Counted from the first letter of the stretch, positions 43,403 to 52,540 are shown. The stretch: 64,000 bases of DNA from an uncultured Pseudomonadales bacterium (GCA_958296165.1 OY282447.1:4935154-4999153), one strand, 5' to 3'. The notes: generated by a model not told the origin, from the sequence alone. Numbers and translations are program-made.

Positions 43403-45362
43403 TGTAGCTGCCGTAGATGGCTCTGTAGCTATCTGGCTGCAGCCACCTGTCGTCGTCACGCGGAAGCATATCGAATACCGGCTCGTCCGCGCCACCGCCT
43501 TTTTCAATGAAGACATTATCGTTCAGCACGCGGTGCATTTTCTCCCAATCGTCGTAGAAGTACTCTTGTAAGAGCGGGACGATCTGGCGCTGGAAGGCGT
43601 GAGCCAGTGCGTCGAGCGTGTCGATTCCCATCAGGTAGGTGTGGCCGATCTGGTGATCCCGGTCGCGATTCTTGACGATCCGCTCGTTGATGGCTGTCAG
43701 TAGGCTCTGGCCGTTGACGCCGTCGATGTCCTCCGCGACAAGGCTCACGTCCGGCATCCGCGGGTCGAACTCGAACCGGCGGCGCAAGGCGGTGTCTAAC
43801 AACAGGATGCCACGATCTGCCGTGTTCATCGTACCGATGAGATTAAGATTGCTCGGCACACCGAAAAGTTCTTGAGAGTAAGGCAGCCTCGCTACGGCCG
43901 CGTCGTCACCGCCGAGACGCTTGGACGGCTCGATGAGCGTGATGAGTTCGCCGAATATCTTGGCGATGTTGCCGCGGTTGATCTCGTCGATGATGAGGAC
44001 GTAGCGGTCGTTCGAGTATTCACCGGCACGTTTAGCGATCTCCTTGAATATGCCGTCGCGCAGCTCGTATGTAAGTTCGTTCCTATTGAGCACTGGGCGA
44101 ATACCTTCGATGAAGTCTTCGTAGGCGTAGTTCTGGTGGAAAGTAACGAACTCGATCTGCCCGGCTTGTCGCAGTTCGTTGAAGCGGGCTTTCACTCCTT
44201 CACGGTCGTCGGGAGAACTGCCATCAATGACTTGCACCGCTTCGGAGACGGCATCGAAGGTTTTGCCGGTTCCGGGAGGGCCGAAGAGGATCTTGTTAAT
44301 GGCACTGTGCATTTCGCCAGTTCCGGCCACTTCCACCGTGGCTTCACATTGCGCCACGATTTTATCTATCAACGCAAGCGTACCAGTATATTCAGCCGTT
44401 TCACTGAACGCCTCGTATGTCCTCGTTCCTTTTTCGGCGGACCAGAATCCATACTGGAAGGTATTGTTCGCAAGTTTTGCATCGCGCTTGTTGATCCAAT
44501 AGACAGATATGCGAGCCTCGCTAGTCCAACCCGCATCTGCATAGCCATTCTCATCGACAACGGCAATGGCGCGTCCGCTAAAACCATAGCGTACGAGTAT
44601 CACGTCGCCGCGTGTTACGTCCTCTAGACCGTCGTAGGGCACCGCAGTGGGGGTCTCCCCAGCACCCGTCCACACGGCGTTGGCGCTTTCGAACTCCTTC
44701 CAGTGGTCCTCCTTTTCGTCATAGACATTCGTGCTTACTTGGAAGAATCTGGTCCGGGGGCCTATCAGCTGCTCTTTGACTTGTGCGTCTAGGAAGGTAT
44801 TGATCTCGTACGGCGCACATCCTGGAAAGAGCGCCTTGATAGCGTCAACACGAGCGACGTATTCCTTATGGTTACGGGGCCTCTGCTTGAACTCCGACCG
44901 CGGCAATGCCTCGCTGGTATGATCGGCGGGTAGGAAGTGGTTGGGGTTGATGATGAACAACGTCTGCGTGAGTTTGTCAATAGCTACACTGCTGATTTGC
45001 AGGGCAGCATCGAAATCCTCGCTTCTGATGTCAGGATCCTCTCTTGATGCCTGCCTGAATAGGCGCCAGAGCAGGTTTGGCCTCCCTCTCAGGATATGAG
45101 GGTGCTCGGGGCGTGCCGTCTCGAGCGCGAACACATCGTGGACGCTGCCCAAAAGACGCATGAGCCTATCGTCTCCGAGTTGCGACGAAAGCGAGTAGAA
45201 AAAAGAGAACGGATCAACGTTGTCGTTCCCGTGCCGTAGGGTCGGAGGATCATCAACCTGCCAATCCACAGCTCTCACTTTTTCGGCGAAATCGGCTTCG
45301 TCCCCGTCAGCAATCTTGCGAGCGAGCTCCCCGAACCAAGGCACCCACGAGTAATCAATCAT
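43380..45362 (-). CDS. mcrB: McrB, GTPase subunit of McrBC type IV restriction system
   Basis: A 660-residue protein. The N-terminal 350 residues are a variable DNA-recognition region, then the AAA+ motor follows: Walker A GPPGTGKT, Walker B with the McrB block LIIDEINRGNIAKIFGEL, and the GTP-specific MNTADRG. Together with McrC it forms a translocating nuclease that restricts DNA with modified cytosines. The ATG at 45362 is chosen over an in-frame start 21 bp upstream because GGAGG precedes it by 5 nt. The N-terminal recognition domain is not one I can match to a known modified-base reader. Confidence 0.9.
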   Translation of the reverse strand: MIDYSWVPWFGELARKIADGDEADFAEKVRAVDWQVDDPPTLRHGNDNVDPFSFFYSLSSQLGDDRLMRLLGSVHDVFALETARPEHPHILRGRPNLLWRLFRQASREDPDIRSEDFDAALQISSVAIDKLTQTLFIINPNHFLPADHTSEALPRSEFKQRPRNHKEYVARVDAIKALFPGCAPYEINTFLDAQVKEQLIGPRTRFFQVSTNVYDEKEDHWKEFESANAVWTGAGETPTAVPYDGLEDVTRGDVILVRYGFSGRAIAVVDENGYADAGWTSEARISVYWINKRDAKLANNTFQYGFWSAEKGTRTYEAFSETAEYTGTLALIDKIVAQCEATVEVAGTGEMHSAINKILFGPPGTGKTFDAVSEAVQVIDGSSPDDREGVKARFNELRQAGQIEFVTFHQNYAYEDFIEGIRPVLNRNELTYELRDGIFKEIAKRAGEYSNDRYVLIIDEINRGNIAKIFGELITLIEPSKRLGGDDAAVARLPYSQELFGVPSNLNLIGTMNTADRGILLLDTALRRRFEFDPRMPDVSLVAEDIDGVNGQSLLTAINERIVKNRDRDHQIGHTYLMGIDTLDALAHAFQRQIVPLLQEYFYDDWEKMHRVLNDNVFIEKGGGADEPVFDMLPRDDDRWLQPDSYRAIYGSYSGVPDDS

Positions 45363-45407
45363 TCTGTCCTCCGATCTCGCCACGGGGCAGAACGCCGGCC
45401 AACCTAA

Positions 45408-45749
45408 TCATGCCGCCATCAAGCACCGAGCGGCCATGATGAAATCGTTGCGGTGCAGGCCGCCTATGGTGTGGGTCCACCAACGCACGGACGCCCTGCC
45501 CCATTCAACAACGATGCGCGGATGATGGTCGGCCGCTTCCGCCAGCTCGCCGACGCGATTGGCAAAGGCAAGCGCCGCGGCGAAGTCCTTGCAGTCGAAC
45601 GTCGCGGCAAGCTGCTCCACGCCGTCTTCAACTACAACCTCCCAGCCAGGCAACTGCGCCAGCAGCCGCGCAGCTTCCTGTTTACCCACCGGCACACTGT
45701 CCGGCCTACACGCCGTACAGCGCTCCGCGGCCAAATCCGTCGTACTCAC
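45408..45749 (-). CDS. phhB: Pterin-4a-carbinolamine dehydratase
   Basis: A 113-residue enzyme that recycles the pterin cofactor of aromatic amino acid hydroxylases by dehydrating 4a-hydroxytetrahydropterin. Family residues are clear: WEVVVEDGVEQL, then FANRVGELAEAADHHPRI, with the paired His, and a final THTIGGLHRNDF. The start is a GTG that overlaps the stop of the symporter gene (GTGA), so the two genes are coupled. The N-terminal Cys-containing tail is longer than usual. No phenylalanine hydroxylase is in the window. Confidence 0.9.
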   Translation of the reverse strand: MSTTDLAAERCTACRPDSVPVGKQEAARLLAQLPGWEVVVEDGVEQLAATFDCKDFAAALAFANRVGELAEAADHHPRIVVEWGRASVRWWTHTIGGLHRNDFIMAARCLMAA

Positions 45750-47488
45750 TTCGGCACCCGAATCCGCTGCACCAAGTCGCGCACATGCTCGGGCGGCTCG
45801 CGCGTAAGCGCACTCACCGCAAACGCCACCGCGAAGTTGATGAGTGCGCCGATGCCGCCGATGCCCTCCGGCGAGATGCCGAATAGCCAGTTTTCGCGCA
45901 CATTCTCTGCCAGTGGTTCGATGAACACGCCCTTGAAGTAGACGATGTAGCCCACCGTGAAGACGAGGCCGGACAACATGCCGGCAATGGCGCCGTACTT
46001 GTTCACGCGCAATGAGAAGATGCCGAGCAGGATTACCGGGAATAGCGACGCCGCGGCCAGTCCGAACGCCAACGCCACTACTTGCCCGACGAAGCCGAAC
46101 GGGTTGTAGCCCAGATAGCCAGCGCACAGGATGGCAACGGCGGCGCTGATGCGCCCGATCAGCAATTCGCCGCGCTCCGAGATGCCGCGCCAGAACACTC
46201 CCTTGCACAAGTCGTGCGACACCGCCGCCGAAATCACCAGCAAGAGGCCGGCTGCGGTGGATAGGGCCGCGGCGATGCCGCCAGCCGCCACCAGAGCGAT
46301 CACCCAGTTCGGCAGAGACGCGATCTCGGGGTTGGCGAGCACGATGATGTCTCTATCCACTTCTAGTTCGTTGCCCTGCCAACCGAAAGCCTCGGCGCGT
46401 TCCGCAAACTCGGGGTTGGCGTCGTTGTAGTACTGGATGCGGCCGTCGCCGTTCTTGTCCTCGAAGGTGAGCAGTTTCGTCGCCTCCCAGGTCTTGAACC
46501 ACTGCGGCCGTTCCGCATAGACCAGATTGGCGGTTTCCTCGCCAACCGGCCCGTGCTGGATCGTGTTGGTGAGATTGAGCCGCGCCAAGGCGGCAACGGA
46601 AGGCGCCGTGGTGTAGAGGATGGCGATGAACAGCAGCGCCCAGCCTGCGGACATACGCGCATCGCGCACCTTGGGCACGGTGAAGAAGCGCACGATCACA
46701 TGCGGCAGGCCGGCGGTGCCCACCATCAGGGCGAAAGCGATGAAGAACACATCGACGCGGCTTCTCGTACTTTCGGTGTAGGCCGCAAAGCCGAGATCCA
46801 CCACGATTTGATCGAGCTTGGCCAGCAAATAGCCGCCACCGGCCGCCACTTCGCTGCCGAACGCGAGCTGCGGCACGGCCACGTTGGTCACCTGCAAAGA
46901 GATGAACACCGCCGGCACGGTGTAGGCGAAGATCAGCACGCAATACTGCGCCACTTGCGTATAGGTGATGCCTTTCATGCCGCCAAGCACCGCATAGAGA
47001 AAGACCACGCCCATGCCCACCAGGAGGCCCCACTCGATCTCCATGTTGAGAAAGCGGGCGAAGACGATGCCAACGCCGCGCATCTGGCCGCCAACGTAGG
47101 TGAAGGAGATGACGATCAGGCAGATCACCGCCACAACGCGGGCCGTGTTGGAGTAATAGCGCTCGCCGATGAACTCCGGCACGGTGAACTTGCCGAACTT
47201 GCGCAGATAGGGCGCGAGCAAGAGTGCGAGCAGCACATAGCCGCCGGTCCAGCCCATCAGATACACCGTGCCGTCGTAGCCCATGAAGGCGATTAGGCCG
47301 GCCATCGAGATGAAGGATGCGGCCGACATCCAATCCGCCGCCGTCGCCATGCCGTTGGCGATCGGATGAACGTGCTTGCCGGCAACGTAGAAGTCGCCGG
47401 TATTGCGCGCCGTGGATGCGAACGCGATGCCGATATAAAGCGCGAACGAAAGACCGACGACCAAGTAGGTCAACGTCTCGAGGCTCAT
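45746..47488 (-). CDS. Sodium:solute symporter, ActP/VC_2705 type
   Basis: A 580-residue transporter of the SSS family with about 13 membrane helices. It contains the family signature region (LFPVILLGIFSLRVNKYGA) and TAADWMSAASFISMAG near the sodium site. A soluble insert about 330-380 carries an EF-hand-like loop, DKNGDGRIQYYND, known from the VC_2705 subfamily. Such transporters import acetate or related carboxylates with sodium. It overlaps the DUF4212 gene upstream by ATGA and phhB downstream by GTGA. The substrate is not certain. Confidence 0.85.
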   Translation of the reverse strand: MSLETLTYLVVGLSFALYIGIAFASTARNTGDFYVAGKHVHPIANGMATAADWMSAASFISMAGLIAFMGYDGTVYLMGWTGGYVLLALLLAPYLRKFGKFTVPEFIGERYYSNTARVVAVICLIVISFTYVGGQMRGVGIVFARFLNMEIEWGLLVGMGVVFLYAVLGGMKGITYTQVAQYCVLIFAYTVPAVFISLQVTNVAVPQLAFGSEVAAGGGYLLAKLDQIVVDLGFAAYTESTRSRVDVFFIAFALMVGTAGLPHVIVRFFTVPKVRDARMSAGWALLFIAILYTTAPSVAALARLNLTNTIQHGPVGEETANLVYAERPQWFKTWEATKLLTFEDKNGDGRIQYYNDANPEFAERAEAFGWQGNELEVDRDIIVLANPEIASLPNWVIALVAAGGIAAALSTAAGLLLVISAAVSHDLCKGVFWRGISERGELLIGRISAAVAILCAGYLGYNPFGFVGQVVALAFGLAAASLFPVILLGIFSLRVNKYGAIAGMLSGLVFTVGYIVYFKGVFIEPLAENVRENWLFGISPEGIGGIGALINFAVAFAVSALTREPPEHVRDLVQRIRVPK

Positions 47489-47775
47489 TGTTCGTCGCCG
47501 TCCTCTTCATCAACGCCATCAACGCCATCAACTTCATCAACGCCGTGCTTGCGGTCTATTTTCCCCATGCGCACGGCGTAGACGAAGATCAGCACCACGA
47601 ACACATAGATGCTGCCCTGCTGGGCGAACCAAAAGCCGAGCTTGAAGCCGCCGATGGTTATCTGATTGAGGACGTCCACCAGCAGAATGCCGCAGCCGAA
47701 AGAAACGGCAAACCACACCGCCAGGCAAATGCCCACCAAGCGCAGGTTGTCTCGCCAATAGGTTGGCTTTTTCAT
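47485..47775 (-). CDS. DUF4212 family small membrane protein (symporter partner)
   Basis: A 96-residue protein with two membrane helices (about 14-36 and 48-70), the DUF4212 layout. Such proteins are regularly encoded directly before ActP/VC_2705-type symporters, as here with an ATGA overlap, and act as a small subunit. The C-terminus is an odd Asp/Val/Gly/Glu-rich tail, coded by a 9-bp-periodic repeat at about 47507-47545. The tail is not conserved in the family as far as I know. Confidence 0.85.
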   Translation of the reverse strand: MKKPTYWRDNLRLVGICLAVWFAVSFGCGILLVDVLNQITIGGFKLGFWFAQQGSIYVFVVLIFVYAVRMGKIDRKHGVDEVDGVDGVDEEDGDEQ

Positions 47776-47869
47776 TCGGCGGCTTGCGACGGCCCGGCAT
47801 CCCTTGCGCCGATTGTAAACGAGAGCGGCACCAACGCAGCGAGTGAAGTTTCGCTGGTTTCGCCAAGGC

Positions 47870-48463
47870 TCATTGGGCTTGGCCACTTGCGCGAGCCGCT
47901 CGGCGTTGCTTCGAGCGCATGGCGAAGACGATCCGCTCGCCGAACAGGAACGCGAGCGCCAAGCCGTAAACGAGCGGGTCTGCGAAGCCGCCCTTGGAAA
48001 GCCACAGCACATGGATCCAAGCTGCGATGCCGATTGCGTACACCAAGCGGTGCAGCGTGCGCCAACGCCGGCCGAGCCGCCGTTGCCAGCCTCGCGTGGA
48101 CGTGACTGCCAAGGGAATGAGCGCGAGCAACGCTGCAAAGCCCACCGTGATGTAGGGCCGTTTGACAACGTCGTCGGCGATGCTGGCGAGCTGGAAGCCG
48201 GCCAAGAGGCCCAGATAGCCGACGAAGTGCAGCACTACGTAGGCGAACGCCCACACGCCCACCATGCGCCGGAAGCGGATCAGCCAAGGCCTGTGTACCA
48301 GGCGCGAAAGCGGCGACACCGCAAGCGTGGCCAGCAGCATGGTGATCGCCCAACTGCCTAGACCGCGAATGATCTCGTCGGCCGGATCCGGGCCCAAAGC
48401 GCTGCCCGGCACTTGCAGCTCGCGATAGACGTCCACGCCCAAGAGCGCCAGCGGCAGCCCCAA
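47870..48463 (-). CDS. msrQ: MsrQ, heme-binding membrane subunit of methionine sulfoxide reductase MsrPQ
   Basis: At least 197 residues, with five or six membrane helices and the heme-ligand histidines expected in FYHFL-type MsrQ/YedZ (VVLHFVGYLGLL, LVHRPWL, LHRLVYAIGIAAWIHVLW). MsrQ passes electrons from the quinone pool to MsrP. The start is unclear. The frame stays open upstream and codes the rest of helix 1 (RRAKPILCAALGLPLALL), but no ATG, GTG or TTG is available there. The TTG at 48463 would cut into that helix. A 13-bp duplication at 48498-48523, not a multiple of three, lies exactly there and may have changed the frame. Confidence 0.8.
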   Translation of the reverse strand: MGLPLALLGVDVYRELQVPGSALGPDPADEIIRGLGSWAITMLLATLAVSPLSRLVHRPWLIRFRRMVGVWAFAYVVLHFVGYLGLLAGFQLASIADDVVKRPYITVGFAALLALIPLAVTSTRGWQRRLGRRWRTLHRLVYAIGIAAWIHVLWLSKGGFADPLVYGLALAFLFGERIVFAMRSKQRRAARASGQAQ

Positions 48464-48497
48464 GGCCGCGCACAGAATCGGCTTGGCGCGGCGTACC

Positions 48498-48523
48498 CAA
48501 GTGTCGCGGGCAAGTGTCGCGGG
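48498..48523. repeat. 13-bp tandem duplication at the msrP-msrQ junction
   Basis: CAAGTGTCGCGGG occurs twice in direct succession (48498-48510 and 48511-48523). Thirteen bases shift the frame, so it may explain the missing start codon of msrQ. Confidence 0.95.
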
Positions 48524-48542
48524 ATATGGAAAGAGGCGGCCC

Positions 48543-49490
48543 TCAATAGTTGCGGCGCAGATTCATGCCGGAGTACAGGCTCGCCACCTCGCCGTAGCCG
48601 TTGAACATCTGCGTCTCGATCCTGGGCTTGAAGAGCGAGAGCGGAAAGCGCTTCTCGCTCGCCTGGCTCCAGCGCGGATGATCCACCGTTGGATTGACGT
48701 TGGCGTAGAAGCCGTACTCGCTAGGCTGCAACACGTTCCACGTATTGCGTGGCTGCCGAGCGGTGAGACGGATCTCGACGATGGATTTGATGCTCTTGAA
48801 GCCGTACTTCCACGGCACCACCAGCCGGATCGGCGCCCCGTTTTGATTCGGCAGCAGTTTGCCGTACATGCCGACGGCAAAGATCGCCAGCGGATGGTGT
48901 GCCTCGTCCAGTCGCAGCCCTTCAACGTAGGGCCAATCGATGCTGGAGAACAGCGAGCGCTGGCCGCGCATTTCCTGCGGGCGCAGCAACGTTTTGAACT
49001 CCACGAACTTGGCGTTGCCGGTGGGCTCGAACTTGTCGAGCAGTTTCTTCACTGGAAAGCCGATCCAAGGGATCACCATGGACCAAGCCTCCACGCAACG
49101 CAGCCGATAGATGCGCTCCTCCAAATCGATGCCGGCGAGCATGTCTTCCAAGCCGATCTCGCCAGGCTTCGCAACTTCGCCGCTGACTTTCACGGTCCAC
49201 GGATCGATGGTCATTGCGTGGGCGTATTGCGCGGGATCGCTCTTTTCTGTGCCGAACTCGTAGAAGTTGTTGTATTGCGTCGCGTCCGCCTCGGGCGTGA
49301 TCTCTTCGCCGATTTCCTCACCGGCAGTGAACCCCCGCTCGGCAAGCCAGCTGGCCGGCAAGCCAAAGGCAGGAACCGCCGCACCGGCAGCCGCCGCCAA
49401 AGACGTGCGCATGAAGCGGCGGCGCGAACGATAAACGCTCTCCGGCGTGATCTCGGAGGGCTTGATGCTGGCCCGTTTCTTGGTGAGCAT
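48543..49490 (-). CDS. msrP: MsrP, periplasmic molybdopterin methionine sulfoxide reductase
   Basis: A 315-residue catalytic subunit of MsrPQ, repairing oxidised methionines in periplasmic proteins. A Tat-type signal is present ([14 protein letters not shown]). The molybdenum-binding Cys lies in [10 protein letters not shown], and [11 protein letters not shown] is a conserved cofactor-contact region. Length and layout are normal. It is followed directly by msrQ on the same strand, the classical operon order. Upstream lies a repeat-filled gap and pssA. Confidence 0.9.
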   Translation of the reverse strand: MLTKKRASIKPSEITPESVYRSRRRFMRTSLAAAAGAAVPAFGLPASWLAERGFTAGEEIGEEITPEADATQYNNFYEFGTEKSDPAQYAHAMTIDPWTVKVSGEVAKPGEIGLEDMLAGIDLEERIYRLRCVEAWSMVIPWIGFPVKKLLDKFEPTGNAKFVEFKTLLRPQEMRGQRSLFSSIDWPYVEGLRLDEAHHPLAIFAVGMYGKLLPNQNGAPIRLVVPWKYGFKSIKSIVEIRLTARQPRNTWNVLQPSEYGFYANVNPTVDHPRWSQASEKRFPLSLFKPRIETQMFNGYGEVASLYSGMNLRRNY

Positions 49491-49502
49491 AGTCGTCTCC
49501 TA

Positions 49503-49547
49503 TTACTCCACTTACTCCGTTACTCCACCACTACCCCACTACTCCAC
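49503..49547. repeat. TACTCC-type repeat run between pssA and msrP
   Basis: The core TACTCCAC/TTACTCC recurs about five times in 45 bp (e.g. TTACTCCACTTACTCCG). The run includes the pssA stop codon at 49539-49541, so the repeats reach into the gene end. Confidence 0.6.
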
Positions 49548-50378
49548 GTCGGAAGCGCTGTCTGCGCCGCCGGGCCGGTATTTGTGCCACAGATACATCA
49601 CTGGCCCTGAGAGGGCGTACACCGTAAAGCAAGCCAGGAGCACGCGCGGCGGATCGATCAGAATGATGGCGAAGATCAGCACCGCCGCCACCAGAGTGAG
49701 AAACGGCACACGTCCCTTGAGATCCAGCTCTTTCGGCGAGTAGTAGGTGAATTGCGACACCATCAAGAGACCCACGGCGCCGGTGATGAGGGCCATTGCC
49801 ACCGCCCCCAAGCCCGTCGCGGCGCTGCCGCCCTCGCTCCATATCCACACGATGCTGGCGATGATGGCTGCCGCCGAAGGGCTGGCGAGGCCGGTGAACG
49901 AGGCGCTGTCGCCCTTGGTGTTGAATCTCGCCAAACGCAAGCCCGCGCAGGCCATGTAGACGAACGCGAATACCCAACCGAACTGGCCCAGGCTCGAAAG
50001 CGCCCAGAAGAATGCCACCAGAGCCGGCGCCACGCCGAACGCGACCATGTCCGATAGGCTGTCGTATTCACCGCCGAACTCGCTCTCCGAACGAGTCCAG
50101 CGCGCCACGCGGCCATCCAACGTATCCAGAATGAAGGCGCTGTAGACGGCCAGCGCAGCCTTCACGAAATCGCCATTGGCCGCGGCGACGATGGCATAGA
50201 ACCCTGCGAACAGCGCCGCGGTGGTGATGAGATTGGGCAGCAGATAGACGCCGCGGCGGCGCTGGCGGTCCGTTGCCGAGCCATCGGCGGGAGAACCGCC
50301 CCGGTGCCCGGATGCAGCGATGCTGCGAACGGTCGTTTCATCCACCATGGCGGGTCGGCTCAGCCTTGGGCGAGGCAT
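49539..50378 (-). CDS. pssA: CDP-diacylglycerol-serine O-phosphatidyltransferase
   Basis: A 279-residue enzyme (269 if the start is 50348) making phosphatidylserine, the precursor of phosphatidylethanolamine. The CDP-alcohol phosphotransferase signature D-G-x2-A-R-x8-G-x3-D-x3-D is complete in DTLDGRVAR and GGEYDSLSDM, and about seven membrane helices follow the family plan. A TATACT box sits 6 bp before the 50378 start. If that is the promoter, transcripts would start so close that ATG 50348 (MVDETT) may be the real start. It is followed by msrPQ on the same strand, 48 bp away. Confidence 0.9.
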   Translation of the reverse strand: MPRPRLSRPAMVDETTVRSIAASGHRGGSPADGSATDRQRRRGVYLLPNLITTAALFAGFYAIVAAANGDFVKAALAVYSAFILDTLDGRVARWTRSESEFGGEYDSLSDMVAFGVAPALVAFFWALSSLGQFGWVFAFVYMACAGLRLARFNTKGDSASFTGLASPSAAAIIASIVWIWSEGGSAATGLGAVAMALITGAVGLLMVSQFTYYSPKELDLKGRVPFLTLVAAVLIFAIILIDPPRVLLACFTVYALSGPVMYLWHKYRPGGADSASDVE

Positions 50379-50425
50379 TGAGTATAGGCTTGGAACGGAG
50401 CGCTTGCCTACCGAATCAGCGCTCG

Positions 50426-50476
50426 ACTAGCCGCGGCACTTCACCAGCCGCGACACTTCACTAGCCGCAGCGCTCC
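50426..50476. repeat. Three 17-bp tandem units downstream of lpxC
   Basis: Units at 50426-50442, 50443-50459 and 50460-50476 share the pattern AC(T/C)AGCCGCGGCACTTC with two to four differences. The last unit ends on the first base of the lpxC stop codon (50476-50478). Confidence 0.8.
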
Positions 50477-51378
50477 TAGTGGAGAACGGCGCGTAGCGTG
50501 TCTGGTTCGGCCGCCGCGCCGGATGCGGTCACGCGCACCCAAGCGTCTGTGCAGCGCAGCACCGCACGGGCCAGCTTGTTGTTCAGCGCATGGCCGGATT
50601 TGTAGCCATCGAACGCGCCGATTACTGGCAACCCCAACAGATATAGATCGCCGATGGCGTCAAGCAGCTTGTGCTTGACGAACTCGTCCTCGTAGCGCAG
50701 GCCTTCCGGATTGACGATTGCGTCGTCCTCGACGCCCACCGCGTTCTGCAAGCTCGATCCCAGGCACTTGCGGATCGCCCGCGCTTGCTCCAACTCTGCC
50801 ACTAGGCCGAACGAGCGCGCGGCAGACACTTGGTCTATGTAGGAGACGGACGCGAAATCCAGCTCCACCGCCTTGGGATAGCGGTTGTACACCGGATGGT
50901 TCGCAACAAAGGTGTAGCCAGCGCGGAACCCGTCGTAAGGCCGCAACGTGGCGTGCGCGTCTCCTTGCGAAACGGCGACCTTGCGAGTGATGCGGATGAA
51001 CTGCTTGGAAGCGCGAAGGTCGCGAATGCCCGCGCCACGCACCAATCGCACAAACGGTGCGGCGCTGCCGTCCATGATCGGCACTTCCTCGCCAGAGAGA
51101 TCCACATGCAGATTGTCGATGCCCAGGCCCCACAGCGCGGACATCAGGTGTTCCACCGTGGCGATCTGCGTGCCGTTTTCGCCGATGCTGGTAGCGAGCG
51201 TGGTATCCGAGACGTTCTGCGCCAAGGCCCTCACAGGCCGATGGGGCGCATCCGTTCGATAGAAGACGATGCCGGTATCGGCAGGAGCGGGCCGAAGCGT
51301 CATCCGAACGGGCCTTCCCGTGTGGACGCCAATGCCGATGGCGTGGGCGGGTTGGCTGATCGTCCGTTGACACAGCAT
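50476..51378 (-). CDS. lpxC: UDP-3-O-acyl-N-acetylglucosamine deacetylase
   Basis: A 300-residue zinc enzyme for the committed step of lipid A synthesis. Catalytic features are present: TVEHLMSALWG (zinc His and surrounding helix), the KHKLLDAIGD motif, and PIMDGSAAPFV. Length fits LpxC. The ATG at 51378 (MLCQRTISQPAHAIGIGVHTG) is chosen because LpxC normally begins like this. A promoter candidate at 51406-51434 lies just upstream, which argues against an in-frame start at 51423. It is away from the cell-division cluster where it usually sits. Confidence 0.92.
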   Translation of the reverse strand: MLCQRTISQPAHAIGIGVHTGRPVRMTLRPAPADTGIVFYRTDAPHRPVRALAQNVSDTTLATSIGENGTQIATVEHLMSALWGLGIDNLHVDLSGEEVPIMDGSAAPFVRLVRGAGIRDLRASKQFIRITRKVAVSQGDAHATLRPYDGFRAGYTFVANHPVYNRYPKAVELDFASVSYIDQVSAARSFGLVAELEQARAIRKCLGSSLQNAVGVEDDAIVNPEGLRYEDEFVKHKLLDAIGDLYLLGLPVIGAFDGYKSGHALNNKLARAVLRCTDAWVRVTASGAAAEPDTLRAVLH

Positions 51379-51405
51379 AGGGGCGCTCACGGTTGGAAAG
51401 GCGAC

Positions 51406-51434
51406 ACCATAGCGGTTTTCCACACAAAAATGAA
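51406..51434 (-). promoter_or_regulatory. Promoter candidate for lpxC
   Basis: Read on the minus strand, TTCATT (51429-51434) and TATGGT (51406-51411) are 17 bp apart, about 28 bp before the lpxC start. The A/T-rich surroundings differ from the GC-rich genes nearby. Confidence 0.4.
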
Positions 51435-51451
51435 GAGAAAATGAAGGTAAA

Positions 51452-51481
51452 TTGAGGCAAATCGAGAGACCGTGGCAAAAT
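51452..51481 (+). promoter_or_regulatory. Promoter candidate for dusA
   Basis: TTGAGG (51452-51457) and CAAAAT (51476-51481) are separated by 18 bp, 30 bp before the dusA start. It is divergent from the lpxC promoter. Confidence 0.4.
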
Positions 51482-51510
51482 CACGGGGCAAGTCACTGAG
51501 TTCGGATCAC

Positions 51511-52536
51511 ATGAGCGCCGAGCATCCACACCATTCGCCCTATCGACTGTGCGTTGCGCCGATGATGGCGTATACAGATCGCCACTGCCGCGTGCTGCAC
51601 CGCTTGGTCGCGCCTAGCGCCAGGCTGTATACGGAGATGGCGAGCACGGACGCCCTGCTGCACGGTGCCACGCGAGCCCTCCAATTCAGCCCAGTGGAGC
51701 ATCCCGTGGCATTGCAGCTTGGCGGCAACGATCCGCGCGATCTTGCCGAGGCCGCTCGAAGGGCGGAAGCGGCTGGTTTCGACGAGGTGAATCTAAACGT
51801 CGGCTGCCCTTCCGAGCGCGTGCAGAAGGGCGCGATCGGCGCTTGCCTCATGCGCGAGCCGCAGCGCGTGGCCGCCGCCATCGCCGCGATGCGCGATGCC
51901 GTTTTCATACCCGTCACTGTGAAGTGCCGCTTGGGCGTTCAAGACCGCGCGAACGAGGTACATCAAGACGCGGACGACTACGGCTTGCTGCGCGATTTCG
52001 TAGGCCAAGTCGCCAACGCCGGCGCACAGGTGTTCATCGTCCATGCCCGCAAAGCCGTGCTCAGCGGGTTGACGCCAGCGCAGAATCGATCCGTGCCGCC
52101 GCTGCGCCCCGATTTGGTGGAGCGTTTGAAGCAGGCCCACAATCAGCTCACAATGGTCGTCAACGGCGGCATCGGCGACACACAGACTGCGCGCGACCAC
52201 CTGCGCTGGGCCGATGGCGTGATGATTGGCCGCAGCGCCTATCACAACCCGCAGTGGCTATCTGCGCTCAATGCAACGCTGTTCAGCCACCACGCATTCA
52301 GCGCAGACGAAGCACTGGCTGCCTACCTGCCCTACGTGGAGCAAGAGTTGCGCAAAGGCACGCCGCTGCACGCCATGGCCCGCCACCTGCAAACGCTTTT
52401 CAACGGCCGATCCGGCGCTCGGCGCTTCCGCCGCTACCTTGCGGAGCACGACAGGTCGCACAACGCGGGCGTTGAAACTTTGCTGAAGGCAGCTGAGCTT
52501 GTGGCTGATCGGCCGCTCGAGCGCAACGCCGCGTAG
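51511..52536 (+). CDS. dusA: tRNA-dihydrouridine(20/20a) synthase
   Basis: A 341-residue flavoenzyme that reduces uridine 20/20a in tRNA D-loops. Typical DusA blocks are APMMAYTDRHCR at the N-terminus, LQLGGNDPRDLAEAA, the active-site Cys in NLNVGCPSERVQKGAIGACL, VTVKCRLGVQD, FIVHARKA and VNGGI. The ATG at 51511 gives a normal N-terminus; an upstream GTG in frame (51472) would overlap the promoter. It converges with the STAS gene, with only 4 bp between their ends. Confidence 0.93.
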   Translation: MSAEHPHHSPYRLCVAPMMAYTDRHCRVLHRLVAPSARLYTEMASTDALLHGATRALQFSPVEHPVALQLGGNDPRDLAEAARRAEAAGFDEVNLNVGCPSERVQKGAIGACLMREPQRVAAAIAAMRDAVFIPVTVKCRLGVQDRANEVHQDADDYGLLRDFVGQVANAGAQVFIVHARKAVLSGLTPAQNRSVPPLRPDLVERLKQAHNQLTMVVNGGIGDTQTARDHLRWADGVMIGRSAYHNPQWLSALNATLFSHHAFSADEALAAYLPYVEQELRKGTPLHAMARHLQTLFNGRSGARRFRRYLAEHDRSHNAGVETLLKAAELVADRPLERNAA

Positions 52537-52540
52537 TTTG

